Positions 14,923-22,620 of a stretch of 28,427 nt of DNA are shown here, in pieces. Below the pieces are notes generated by a model. That model did no database searches, was not told the DNA's origin, and worked only from the letters and a program-made list of their open reading frames with translations. The number at the start of each line of letters is the position of its first letter. The stretch's first letter is position 1. The DNA comes from Granulosicoccus sp964449565 (lineage in GTDB: Bacteria; Pseudomonadota; Gammaproteobacteria; Granulosicoccales; Granulosicoccaceae), in the NCBI GenBank assembly GCA_964449565.1, contig CAYUZB010000043.1:1-28427 (forward strand), written 5' to 3'. The translations under genes and the position numbers were made by a program.

Positions 14923-15864
14923 GTGACGTACACCGTTCGCTGGGTACTGCTCTGCTTGCTAAGCTTGGTGGGCAGCGTAGTTCTCGCTCAAAATTCTGAC
15001 AACACTTTCCAGGGAAATCCGACTACCGGAAGCCCTGAATCGGTTTTCCCCGCACTAACAGGCCGCGTTGTTGATCAAGCACAGATACTCGACGAGGCAA
15101 CCGAAGCAAGCCTGAGCGCAAAACTTGAGGCACACGAAGTAGCGACCAGCAATCAGCTGGTGGTTGTGACCATTCCGGATCTTCAAGGCTTTGCCATTGC
15201 CGACTACGCTAACAGGCTGGGTCGTCATTGGGGAATTGGTACCGCGGACAAGAACAATGGCGTAATCCTGTTGATCGCGCCCGAAGAACGTAAACTGCGC
15301 ATAGAAGTCGGTTACGGTCTTGAGGGCGCCCTGCCCGATGTCACTGCCAGTCTGATCATTCAGCGTGAGATCTATCCTCATTTTCGCAACTCAGACTATG
15401 CGGGTGGTGTAACGCAAGGTGTCGACAATATTCTCGAAGCGATCGCGGGTGAGTACACACCTTCACCGGAACCGACCAAGGCGGGAGACAAGTTCAATGA
15501 GAACGTCGGTGGGTTCATGCCGCTGTTTTTCCTCGCGGTCTTCTTCATCCCCGAGCTACTGAGGCGACGTGGCATGCGCCGCGTCGGTAACGCCGCTTTT
15601 CCAGCGGGCTTTGTTGGATTGATGGCAACTGTTATCAGCGGTAATTTCCTGGTCGGGTTGATACTCACTGTACTTGTCTTCGGTTTGGTATTCATGATCT
15701 CTTCCTTCAAGCCCCCAGATCAAAGTTCGGGCAATAACCATAATAGGCCCGATCGTCGAAATGACTGGGATCGAGGGCGCCGCGGCGGTGGCTTCGGTGG
15801 CCGTGGCGGTTTCGGTGGTGGAGGCGGCAGTTTCGGCGGCGGCGGCGCTTCGGGGAGTTGGTAG
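14923..15864 (+). CDS. TPM-domain protein with glycine-rich tail (YgcG type)
   Basis: A 313-residue protein with an N-terminal signal peptide (likely cut after VLA, residue 22) and a TPM domain at about 45-170: VVDQAQILDEATEASLSAKL, NQLVVVTIPDL, NGVILLIAPEERKLRIEVGY and GVTQGVDNILEAI are its usual elements. Two or three membrane segments follow (about 196-212 and 226-262). The protein ends in a charged linker and a Gly/Phe/Ser tail (283-313) finishing SGSW, as is common in YgcG-like proteins. TPM domains have been reported to have phosphatase activity in plants, but the bacterial role is uncertain. The start is GTG at 14923 with TTAGG upstream. It is followed after one base by a second TPM gene. 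Confidence 0.92.
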   Translation: MTYTVRWVLLCLLSLVGSVVLAQNSDNTFQGNPTTGSPESVFPALTGRVVDQAQILDEATEASLSAKLEAHEVATSNQLVVVTIPDLQGFAIADYANRLGRHWGIGTADKNNGVILLIAPEERKLRIEVGYGLEGALPDVTASLIIQREIYPHFRNSDYAGGVTQGVDNILEAIAGEYTPSPEPTKAGDKFNENVGGFMPLFFLAVFFIPELLRRRGMRRVGNAAFPAGFVGLMATVISGNFLVGLILTVLVFGLVFMISSFKPPDQSSGNNHNRPDRRNDWDRGRRGGGFGGRGGFGGGGGSFGGGGASGSW

Positions 15865-15865
15865 C

Positions 15866-16534
15866 ATGCTAGGCAGCAAGTCTTTTCTGACAAACTCAGA
15901 AAAAGTGGCGCTTGAAAAACGCATAGCCGACATAGAAACCGGCACCCGTGCCGAAATCATGACCGTGATTGCCAAACAGAGTGATGGCTATCGGTATATC
16001 CCTATTTTGTGGGCCGCTTTGTTTGCCCTGAGCATCCCGGGTTTGCACTTTCTTTACAACGCAATCATCAACGATGGATGGGTATACCCCGGTACAGAAC
16101 GCCCTGAACTGGTTTACCTCATTCAGGTTCTCACTTTTTTGGGGCTGGGTATGTTGTTCCAACTACCTGCAGCTCGCCTGTGGATGATTCCAGACGTGGT
16201 CAAGCAGCATCGTGCGGCACGTCATGCGCGTGAGCAGTTCTTTTTACAAAACCTGCATCAGACCGTTGATCGCATAGGCGTGCTGATCTTTGTATCCGTT
16301 GCGGAACACTATGTCGAGATCATCGTTGACAGTGGGATTGCCGAAAAAATCGACAATCAACATTGGCAGGATTCGATTTACACACTCATCGAGGATGTGA
16401 AGCGTGGCGAAATTTCGCAAGGGTTTGACCGCGCTCTTGATCAATGCGAGCGGGTTCTGAACGAGCATTTTCCGGCCGACACGACAATCACATCAAACCG
16501 CAACGAACTGCCTAATCATTTGATCGAGGTTTGA
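15866..16534 (+). CDS. Second TPM-domain membrane protein
   Basis: A 222-residue protein whose TPM elements are split by a membrane hairpin. EKVALEKRIADIETGTRAEI at 12-31 matches the first TPM helix and strand. Membrane segments lie at about 44-66 and 82-101. HAREQFFLQNLHQTVDRIGV at 120-139 and VSVAEHYVEIIVDSGIAEKI at 143-162 give the second half, ending in a GEISQGFDRALDQCERVL helix. Soluble and membrane-inserted TPM proteins are often encoded in tandem after LemA. The ATG has GGAG 8 bases upstream inside the preceding gene and follows its stop by one base, so the two are coupled. Its last 23 bases overlap the convergent MFS gene. Confidence 0.85.
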   Translation: MLGSKSFLTNSEKVALEKRIADIETGTRAEIMTVIAKQSDGYRYIPILWAALFALSIPGLHFLYNAIINDGWVYPGTERPELVYLIQVLTFLGLGMLFQLPAARLWMIPDVVKQHRAARHAREQFFLQNLHQTVDRIGVLIFVSVAEHYVEIIVDSGIAEKIDNQHWQDSIYTLIEDVKRGEISQGFDRALDQCERVLNEHFPADTTITSNRNELPNHLIEV

Positions 16535-17678
16535 TCTGACCAGACAGTACGAAGGTCAGAAACGCAAACGGCACGAGAACGGCAAGCGCTATGCGCAAGT
16601 TCAACGCATCTGACAAGAAGCCGATCAATGGAGGTGCCAGCAAGAAAGCACTGAAAGCAATCATGTTCAAGGCAGCTACATTGTCAGCTGAACTGCGCCC
16701 TGAACGATTGGCGGCGGCGGTCACGGCCAATGGGAAGACCACGGCAACACCAGCACCACACAAGGCAGCCGCTACCAGTGCAAAAGGCGTATTCGGAGAA
16801 AACGCGAACATACCAATTCCCACAGTTGCCGCGATGGCGCTGACACGTACCAAAGCAAGGTCACCAAAACGCGTTGCCAGCGTATCGCCAGCCATGCGTA
16901 CCGCAGCCATGACGATAGAAAAAAATGAATAAGTGATGCCTATGACCCAAGGGCTGGCACTCATTACATCGCGCATAAATACAGCAGACCAATCGATAAA
17001 GGCCCCTTCAACCATCATGATGCCAAGCGGCATGACGCATAGCAGCACGATACCTCGATGCGGGAGGCGAAAAACCGAGCCAGCTCCCTCATTGCTATCC
17101 TCTGCACGTTGCTCATCAACTCGAGTAAGTACCGGTAACAAAGACGCGGCGAAAAATCCTGCGACCGCGATCAAAGGCAAAATCACAAGAAAGTGAACGC
17201 CCACGCTGACAGATGCATCAGCGAATGCGGCACCCATCAGAGCACCTACCATAGTCCCAAGACTCCAAAAACCATGACAACGAGACATCAAACGTTTGCC
17301 GGCATGGCGTTCGATTCTTGCCGCCTCGGTATTCATTGCGGTTTCACAAACACCGATAGCGATACCCGCGAATATCAAGATGATCATTAGACCGATGAGC
17401 GTCGTCACCCACCCGGCTCCAATGAAAACCAGCGAAAAAAGCGGTAAGGCGATACGGCAGGACTGGCGCAAACCTATGTGTGCGATCAATGATCCAGCAA
17501 TGGATAGCCCGACCATCGTACCCAGCGGGAAGGCAAGCAAAGCCAGTCCCAGCTCGGAATCACTCAAGCCGAGTGTCGACTTGATATCAGGAATCCTCGG
17601 TATCCATTGTCCGATGACCGAAGATTCGAAAAAAAAGACGCCAAAAATCGCCAGCATCGACCAGCGTTGAGTGGTCAT
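16512..17678 (-). CDS. Major facilitator superfamily transporter
   Basis: A 388-residue protein with about 12 hydrophobic segments across its length. Features include SSVIGQWIPRIPDIKSTLGL near the N-terminus, the DSELGLALLAFPLGTMVGL region of segment 2, and GICETAMNTEAARIER-like sequence after segment 4 (read as GVCETAMNTEAARIER). This pattern resembles the YbjJ-like group of MFS carriers, whose substrate is unknown. I chose the ATG at 17678 because MTTQRWSMLAIFG leads directly into the first membrane segment; another ATG at 17720 would add 14 residues but lies 3 bases from an assembly gap, so an upstream start cannot be excluded. The 3' end overlaps the TPM gene on the other strand by 23 bases. 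Confidence 0.88.
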   Translation of the reverse strand: MTTQRWSMLAIFGVFFFESSVIGQWIPRIPDIKSTLGLSDSELGLALLAFPLGTMVGLSIAGSLIAHIGLRQSCRIALPLFSLVFIGAGWVTTLIGLMIILIFAGIAIGVCETAMNTEAARIERHAGKRLMSRCHGFWSLGTMVGALMGAAFADASVSVGVHFLVILPLIAVAGFFAASLLPVLTRVDEQRAEDSNEGAGSVFRLPHRGIVLLCVMPLGIMMVEGAFIDWSAVFMRDVMSASPWVIGITYSFFSIVMAAVRMAGDTLATRFGDLALVRVSAIAATVGIGMFAFSPNTPFALVAAALCGAGVAVVFPLAVTAAANRSGRSSADNVAALNMIAFSAFLLAPPLIGFLSDALNLRIALAVLVPFAFLTFVLSGQIKPRSND

Positions 17679-17723
17679 GAAGAATTTGCCATTGAACCAA
17701 TGGCGCGAAGCATACCTCATGTA

Positions 17724-17823
17724 NNNNNNNNNNNNNNNNNNNNNNNNNNNNNNNNNNNNNNNNNNNNNNNNNNNNNNNNNNNNNNNNNNNNNNNNNNNNN
17801 NNNNNNNNNNNNNNNNNNNNNNN
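17724..17823. other. Assembly gap (100 N)
   Basis: Exactly 100 N, which usually denotes a gap of unknown length. It lies between the 5' end of the MFS gene and the 3' end of galU. A promoter for the MFS gene and any intervening gene would be hidden here. Confidence 0.99.
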
Positions 17824-17826
17824 TTT

Positions 17827-18741
17827 TTACTTCTTGGTTTTCTTCATAGGAACGATCTTGCCTTTTTCCGTGGCATTCAAGGCATCGAGGTAGGCTCGGA
17901 ATTCTTCGCCGACTTCTTCATGCTCGAGAGCAAATTCGACCTGCGCCTTCAGGTAACCGAGCTTACTGCCGCAATCGAAGCGACGGCCATCGAAGTTGTA
18001 CGACAACACGCGTTGCTCTTCAAGCAGATCGGCAATGGCATCAGTCAGCTGTATTTCATTCCCTGCACCACGCTGCGTTTTTTCCAGAAGAGAAAAGATT
18101 CTGGGTGTCAGGATGTAACGCCCGACCACAGCGACATTACTGGGTGCCTTGTCCGAGGACGGTTTTTCCACAATGCCAGAAACTTCCATGAGTCCGGGGC
18201 GAACCTCGGTACCTGCAACGATACCGTATGAGCTGACATCTTCCATCGGGACAGGCTCAGTGCCAAGAATGGAGCAATGTTGGTATTCGAAGAGGTCAAC
18301 CATCTGACTCAGGCATGGCTGTTCGCTGAAATTGATCAAGTCGTCTGCCAGAATGACAGCAAAAGGCTCGTCGTTAACCACCGGGCGGGCGCACAAGACG
18401 GCGTGCCCAAGGCCAAGTGCCTGAGATTGACGAATAAAGACGCATTTGACGTGGGGTGGCAATATGCTGCGCAGCACCTCCAGCATCTTCTTCTTGTTCT
18501 TGGCTTCCAGCTCGCGCTCAAGCTCATAGGCGGTGTCGAAGTGATCTTCAATCGAGCGTTTGTTACGCCCGGTGACGAAAATCAGCGTATCGATCCCGGC
18601 CGCGACAGCTTCTTCTGCGGCATACTGGATCAATGGCTTGTCGACAACTGGCAGCATTTCCTTCGGATTTGCCTTGGTTGCAGGTAAAAAACGAGTTCCC
18701 ATACCCGCTACCGGAAATACCGCTTTTTTAATTTCTTTCAT
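17827..18741 (-). CDS. galU: UTP-glucose-1-phosphate uridylyltransferase GalU
   Basis: A 304-residue enzyme making UDP-glucose from UTP and glucose 1-phosphate, needed for LPS core, exopolysaccharide and trehalose or glycan precursors. The nucleotide-binding signature VAGMGTRFLPATKANPKEML is at 11-30. SQALGLGHAVLCARP, ILADDLI, YGIVAGTE, GIVEKP and AGNEIQLTDAIADLL are the family's active-site and sugar-binding stretches in order. Length matches E. coli GalU (302). The ATG has GGAG 7 bases upstream. The stop lies only three bases from the assembly gap, so the gene is complete but its downstream neighbour is unseen. Start is 104 bases from the divergent fdxA. Confidence 0.97.
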   Translation of the reverse strand: MKEIKKAVFPVAGMGTRFLPATKANPKEMLPVVDKPLIQYAAEEAVAAGIDTLIFVTGRNKRSIEDHFDTAYELERELEAKNKKKMLEVLRSILPPHVKCVFIRQSQALGLGHAVLCARPVVNDEPFAVILADDLINFSEQPCLSQMVDLFEYQHCSILGTEPVPMEDVSSYGIVAGTEVRPGLMEVSGIVEKPSSDKAPSNVAVVGRYILTPRIFSLLEKTQRGAGNEIQLTDAIADLLEEQRVLSYNFDGRRFDCGSKLGYLKAQVEFALEHEEVGEEFRAYLDALNATEKGKIVPMKKTKK

Positions 18742-18845
18742 TCTTTGCTCCGACTGACCACATCCAAGGGCCGTTCCACCGCCTCGTGGCAGCTTGAATT
18801 TGCTAATATTTGCAAAAGTAAAGCCAACTATCTGAGAACTACGTC

Positions 18846-19169
18846 ATGACCTTTGTGGTTACCGAAAATTGCATTCGCTGCAAATACACTGATTGCGTCG
18901 AAGTCTGCCCCGTTGATTGTTTCCATGAAGGCCCGAACTTCCTGGTAATTGACCCCGAAGAGTGCATCGATTGCTCCTTGTGCGAACCCGAATGTCCTAT
19001 CAACGCGATTGTCGCCGAAGAGGACATGAAACCTGAGGACGAACCTTATCTCGCCCTGAATGCTGAACTGTCTGCCATCTGGCCAGTCATTACGATTCAA
19101 AAAGACCCAGCCGACGATGCCAAGGAGTGGGAAAACAAACCCGACAAACTCCAGTACCTCGAAAGATAA
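18846..19169 (+). CDS. fdxA: Seven-iron ferredoxin FdxA
   Basis: A 107-residue ferredoxin of the Azotobacter FdI type carrying one [3Fe-4S] and one [4Fe-4S] cluster, a low-potential electron carrier in the cytoplasm. Cysteines are at 9, 12, 17, 21, 25, 40, 43, 46 and 50. By alignment with FdI, C9, C17 and C50 bind the 3Fe cluster and C21, C40, C43 and C46 the 4Fe cluster. The extended C-terminus (about 60-107, with ALNAELSAIWPVITIQKDPA) is typical of the family. The start ATG fits the usual MTFVVTENCI opening. Its redox partner is not in the window. Confidence 0.96.
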   Translation: MTFVVTENCIRCKYTDCVEVCPVDCFHEGPNFLVIDPEECIDCSLCEPECPINAIVAEEDMKPEDEPYLALNAELSAIWPVITIQKDPADDAKEWENKPDKLQYLER

Positions 19170-19191
19170 CGTTAATCGTCACGCTTGATAC

Positions 19192-19218
19192 GTCGACACG
19201 GTAATCAATTGTGTCGAC
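19192..19218 (+). terminator. Perfect 8-bp hairpin downstream of fdxA
   Basis: GTCGACAC and GTGTCGAC pair around an 11-base loop, 23 bases after the fdxA stop. Position suggests an fdxA terminator, but no T-run follows within the visible 20 bases before the assembly gap. Confidence 0.4.
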
Positions 19219-19238
19219 AGTCGGGGTTGCATTCACGA

Positions 19239-19338
19239 NNNNNNNNNNNNNNNNNNNNNNNNNNNNNNNNNNNNNNNNNNNNNNNNNNNNNNNNNNNNNN
19301 NNNNNNNNNNNNNNNNNNNNNNNNNNNNNNNNNNNNNN
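19239..19338. other. Assembly gap (100 N)
   Basis: Exactly 100 N between fdxA and alr. Both flanks carry CATTCACGA: it ends the left flank (19230-19238) and starts one base into the right flank (19340-19348). The gap may therefore hide little or no sequence, or a short repeat. Confidence 0.99.
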
Positions 19339-19342
19339 ACAT

Positions 19343-20440
19343 TCACGACGTGTAGCGGCGCTCACCACGTATACCTGTCAACAACTCATAGCTTATCGTG
19401 TCTGCCGCTGCCGCAAACGAATTGATCGCGGCATTATTACCCCATAGCTCGGCTTTCATCATGCGACGAGGATGTGCCAGCGCTCGCAAATCGATTGCAA
19501 ATGAATCCATTGATACGCGTCCGATAATGGGGCAGCGAACGCCATCGACAATCACGCTCGCAGACTTGTCGAACACTCGCGGCACACCGTCGCGATATCC
19601 GGCGCCAACGTAACCCACCGCCATGTCTTCGGGACAATGCCAGGTTTGTGCATAGCCAATTCCACTTCCCGCTGCATGATGCTTTACTGAAACTACCGGC
19701 GCGGTGACCGTCATGGCAGGTTTCAGCTCAACACCTTCAGGTAATTGAACATCCAGAGGATTGCTGCCATAAAGCATGATGCCTGGTCTGGCCCAGTCCC
19801 GAATCGATTGTGGCCAAGCAAGAATTGCCGCGGAGTTTGCAAGACTATGCGAAAGATCAGCGGCAACCGCTTGCACGGCACTGTAAGAATCGATCTGTTT
19901 GAGCGTGAAATCGTTACGGGTTTCATCAGCACTGGCGAAGTGACTCATGACCCCCATCCATTTGATACCCGTGCCAGATTGCAAAACTTCGACTGCTTGT
20001 GACGGTGCCAGTCCGAGACGCCCCATTCCAGTATCAACCTTGAGCCATGCCGATGTTGTTGATCGTCGCGGGTGCGTTTCAAACCATTCAAGCTGTTCCA
20101 GATCATGTATGACCGGCCAGAGCCTGGCGTCTGCAATCGCATCACACTCGCTTATGGTTTGCGGTCCTTGCAACAGTAAAATCGGCGCGCTGATACCCGC
20201 TTCACGTAGCTCCATCGCCTCGCCCAAAGTCACCACCGCAAAACCATCGGCATTCTCACGTGTGTCGCTACTGCTACTCAGCGCTTCGGCGACAGCAACA
20301 GCACCATGACCATAGGCATCAGCTTTGACAGTGGCGAACAGCTTGCTTGAGCCACTCAATCGGCGAGCAACGGCAAGGTTATGTCTCAAGTGATTCGGAT
20401 AAACGACGATTGCGACTGAACGAGGATCAGTTTGTTGCAT
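19343..20440 (-). CDS. alr: Alanine racemase
   Basis: A 365-residue PLP enzyme that interconverts L- and D-alanine for peptidoglycan. The PLP lysine is K39 in FATVKADAYGHG. The opposite catalytic base is Y263 in GSGIGYAQTW. Other family stretches are WLKVDTGMGRLG at 132-143, ARPGIMLYGSNP at 217-228 and GRVSMDSFAIDL at 307-318. Length and order match Alr and DadX alike; the position after dnaB, as in E. coli and Pseudomonas, favours alr. The ATG lies 11 bases after the dnaB stop, with no obvious Shine-Dalgarno, so coupling to dnaB translation is likely. The stop is four bases from an assembly gap. Confidence 0.95.
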   Translation of the reverse strand: MQQTDPRSVAIVVYPNHLRHNLAVARRLSGSSKLFATVKADAYGHGAVAVAEALSSSSDTRENADGFAVVTLGEAMELREAGISAPILLLQGPQTISECDAIADARLWPVIHDLEQLEWFETHPRRSTTSAWLKVDTGMGRLGLAPSQAVEVLQSGTGIKWMGVMSHFASADETRNDFTLKQIDSYSAVQAVAADLSHSLANSAAILAWPQSIRDWARPGIMLYGSNPLDVQLPEGVELKPAMTVTAPVVSVKHHAAGSGIGYAQTWHCPEDMAVGYVGAGYRDGVPRVFDKSASVIVDGVRCPIIGRVSMDSFAIDLRALAHPRRMMKAELWGNNAAINSFAAAADTISYELLTGIRGERRYTS

Positions 20441-20451
20441 GATTCAGTGGC

Positions 20452-22038
20452 TCAGGAAAACTCACCTGTCATGATTTCAGGGGAATAGTTTTCAAAGCGC
20501 GTGTACTGACCGAGGAAAGTCAAGGCTACCGAACCAATTGGGCCGTTACGCTGTTTTCTGATCAGAATCTCAGCCTTTCCCTTACTTTCCTCATCTTCCG
20601 GGTTATACACTTCGTCACGATAGATAAAGATGATGACATCGGCATCTTGTTCTATCGCTCCGGATTCACGTAGATCGGACATGACCGGACGTTTGTCAGG
20701 ACGTTGTTCCAGTGAGCGATTAAGCTGAGACAAAGCAATGATTGGAACCTCGAGCTCCTTGGCCAAAGCTTTGAGCGAGCGCGAAATTTCTGATATTTCG
20801 GTGGCGCGATTTTCACCGCCACCGGCGACTTGCATCAACTGCAGATAATCAATAACAATCAAACTCAATCCATGCTCACGGGCCAGACGCCGCGCACGAG
20901 CACGCAAATCGGTGGGCGTCAACGCAGGCGTGTCGTCGATATAAACGTTACGCTTCTGGTTCAGCAAAGTTATGGCAGAGGTGATACGCGGCCAATCTTG
21001 TTCTGCAAGGCGTCCGGTACGAAGTTTTTGCAACTCGACACGCCCCAGTGATGCAATCATACGCATGCCAATCTGCTCAGCTGGCATTTCCATACTGAAA
21101 ACCGCCACTGGCGAATCGGCTTCCATGGCTGCATTCTCGGCAATATTCATCGCGAACGTCGTCTTGCCCATCGACGGACGCCCAGCGACGATGATCAAGT
21201 CAGAATTCTGCAAACCACTGGTCTTTTCATCCAGCTCCTTGAAACCCGTGGATATTCCGGTAATTGCCGAATCGGATTCGAACAAGAAGTTTATGCGCTC
21301 GATAGCACCAGCCAGAACACTTTTGATGTCGTGGAAGCCACCACCGCTTTTCGCGGTTTGATCGGCAATGGCAAAGACCTTGGTCTCTGCCTCATCCAAA
21401 AGATCCTTTGATGTACGCCCTTCTGAATCATACGCAGAGTCAGCGATTTCATTGGCAACGGCAATCAGCTGCCGAAGTACTGAACGTTCTCGAACGATAT
21501 CCGCATACGCCTTGATATTACCGGCACTGGGCGTAACTTCAGCCAGCGCATCGATGTAATGCAGGCCACCGGCGTCCTCCAGCAAACCATGTGAATCAAG
21601 ATGACCGCTAACGGTCACGATATCCGGATTGAGACTTTCGGTAACCAACGACGTAATGGCTCGAAAGATCAAACGATGATTCAGTTGATAAAAATCGGTT
21701 TCGACAACAATATCCGAGATCTTGTCAAAACCTTCATTGGCCACCAGCATCAAACACCCCAGCAGAGCTTGCTCGGCTTCAATGGAATGCGGTGGTGTGT
21801 TGCTGGTGCGACGTGAGAGCTGACCTAGCAAGGCCTGTGTATCGCTTTGCACCGCCCCCCCTGGGATGCCAAAATCCGCTGGGCTGGCGTCGCCGGAAAA
21901 GCCAAATTGATCATCACCAGCTGGTTCTATCCCCAGCTCAGCCAAGTCAGCCCCTGGTGGTAAATCAGGTAAGGCATCGGCGGGCACCCCGGACGGAATA
22001 CCCGGTGGCGTATCAAATTCGTCTGGCGGGTTGACCAT
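20452..22038 (-). CDS. dnaB: Replicative DNA helicase DnaB
   Basis: The 5'-3' hexameric helicase of the replication fork. The N-terminal domain begins around PPHSIEAEQALLGCLM (residue ~82 of 528). The RecA-like domain has Walker A GRPSMGKT at 286-293, Walker B LIVIDYLQL, and the SQLNRSLEQRPDKRPVMSDL, RESGAIEQDADVI and RKQRNGPIG motifs. With the ATG at 22038 the protein is 528 residues, against 471 in E. coli. The extra ~55 residues form an acidic, proline-rich N-terminus. An alternative GTG at 21852, with a G-run just upstream, would give a normal 466-residue protein. Neither start has a well-spaced Shine-Dalgarno. An ATG at 22101 adds 21 unlikely Cys-rich residues. Part of the rpsF-to-alr run. 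Confidence 0.95.
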   Translation of the reverse strand: MVNPPDEFDTPPGIPSGVPADALPDLPPGADLAELGIEPAGDDQFGFSGDASPADFGIPGGAVQSDTQALLGQLSRRTSNTPPHSIEAEQALLGCLMLVANEGFDKISDIVVETDFYQLNHRLIFRAITSLVTESLNPDIVTVSGHLDSHGLLEDAGGLHYIDALAEVTPSAGNIKAYADIVRERSVLRQLIAVANEIADSAYDSEGRTSKDLLDEAETKVFAIADQTAKSGGGFHDIKSVLAGAIERINFLFESDSAITGISTGFKELDEKTSGLQNSDLIIVAGRPSMGKTTFAMNIAENAAMEADSPVAVFSMEMPAEQIGMRMIASLGRVELQKLRTGRLAEQDWPRITSAITLLNQKRNVYIDDTPALTPTDLRARARRLAREHGLSLIVIDYLQLMQVAGGGENRATEISEISRSLKALAKELEVPIIALSQLNRSLEQRPDKRPVMSDLRESGAIEQDADVIIFIYRDEVYNPEDEESKGKAEILIRKQRNGPIGSVALTFLGQYTRFENYSPEIMTGEFS

Positions 22039-22148
22039 GTCGCAATGGTAGCAAGGGCATGGTGTCGGGAGGCTCGACGGGTTCGCCCGCGTCCGCCCCA
22101 CCAGACTGCCCGGGGCTAAAGCGCTCCGGGATTACTTGCCCAAGCTAC

Positions 22149-22601
22149 CTAGACTTCTTCGCCAACAACGTTGACCGTGATAGTCACATCGATGTCACTG
22201 TGCAAGTGCAAGGTGACTGGGTGTTCGCCGATCATGCGCAAAGGCCCATCAGGCATGCGCACTTCCTTCTTTTCAACTGCATGACCGGCGGCTTCACAGG
22301 CGCTGCGAATTTCCTCAGTGCCTATTGAACCAAATAATTTACCTTCGGTACCTGCACGCGAGGTGATGCTGACCGTTACACCGTCTAGCTGAGCCTTACG
22401 CGCCTCTGCCGCAGCCAGTGCATCAGCTTGTTGTTTCTCAAGCTCTGCGCGGCGTTGTTTGAACGCTTCAATATTGGCTTCGGTCGCCATTTCCGCTTTG
22501 CCCTGGGGCAGCAGAAAGTTACGGGCAAAACCCGATTTCACGTCAACAAGATCGCCCAGCAATCCAACGTTGTCGATTTTTTCAAGCAAGATGACTTGCA
22601 T
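22149..22601 (-). CDS. rplI: 50S ribosomal protein L9
   Basis: A 150-residue protein starting MQVILLEKIDNVGLLGDLVD, the L9 signature region (compare GDLVDVKSGFARNFLLPQGKA at 16-36). The long connecting helix spans about 41-75 and the C-terminal domain ends in VTLHLHSDIDVTITVNVVGE. L9 binds 23S rRNA near the L1 stalk and influences reading-frame maintenance. GGAG lies 7 bases before the ATG. It sits 19 bases after the DUF2232-type gene and 110 bases before dnaB. That last gap holds a GC-rich imperfect repeat (CCCGG/CCGGG near 22110-22131) but no T-run. Confidence 0.97.
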   Translation of the reverse strand: MQVILLEKIDNVGLLGDLVDVKSGFARNFLLPQGKAEMATEANIEAFKQRRAELEKQQADALAAAEARKAQLDGVTVSITSRAGTEGKLFGSIGTEEIRSACEAAGHAVEKKEVRMPDGPLRMIGEHPVTLHLHSDIDVTITVNVVGEEV

Positions 22602-22620
22602 TACCAGTCTCCGTTAAGTC

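Noticed and set aside
15761..15865. Ala/Val-rich extension of the second TPM gene
   Set aside because: It is the glycine-rich tail of the first TPM gene read in another frame; the ATG at 15866 with GGAG upstream is the true start.
22110..22131. CCCGG/CCGGG hairpin between rplI and dnaB as a terminator
   Set aside because: The pairing is imperfect in the middle and there is no T-run; I mention it only under rplI.
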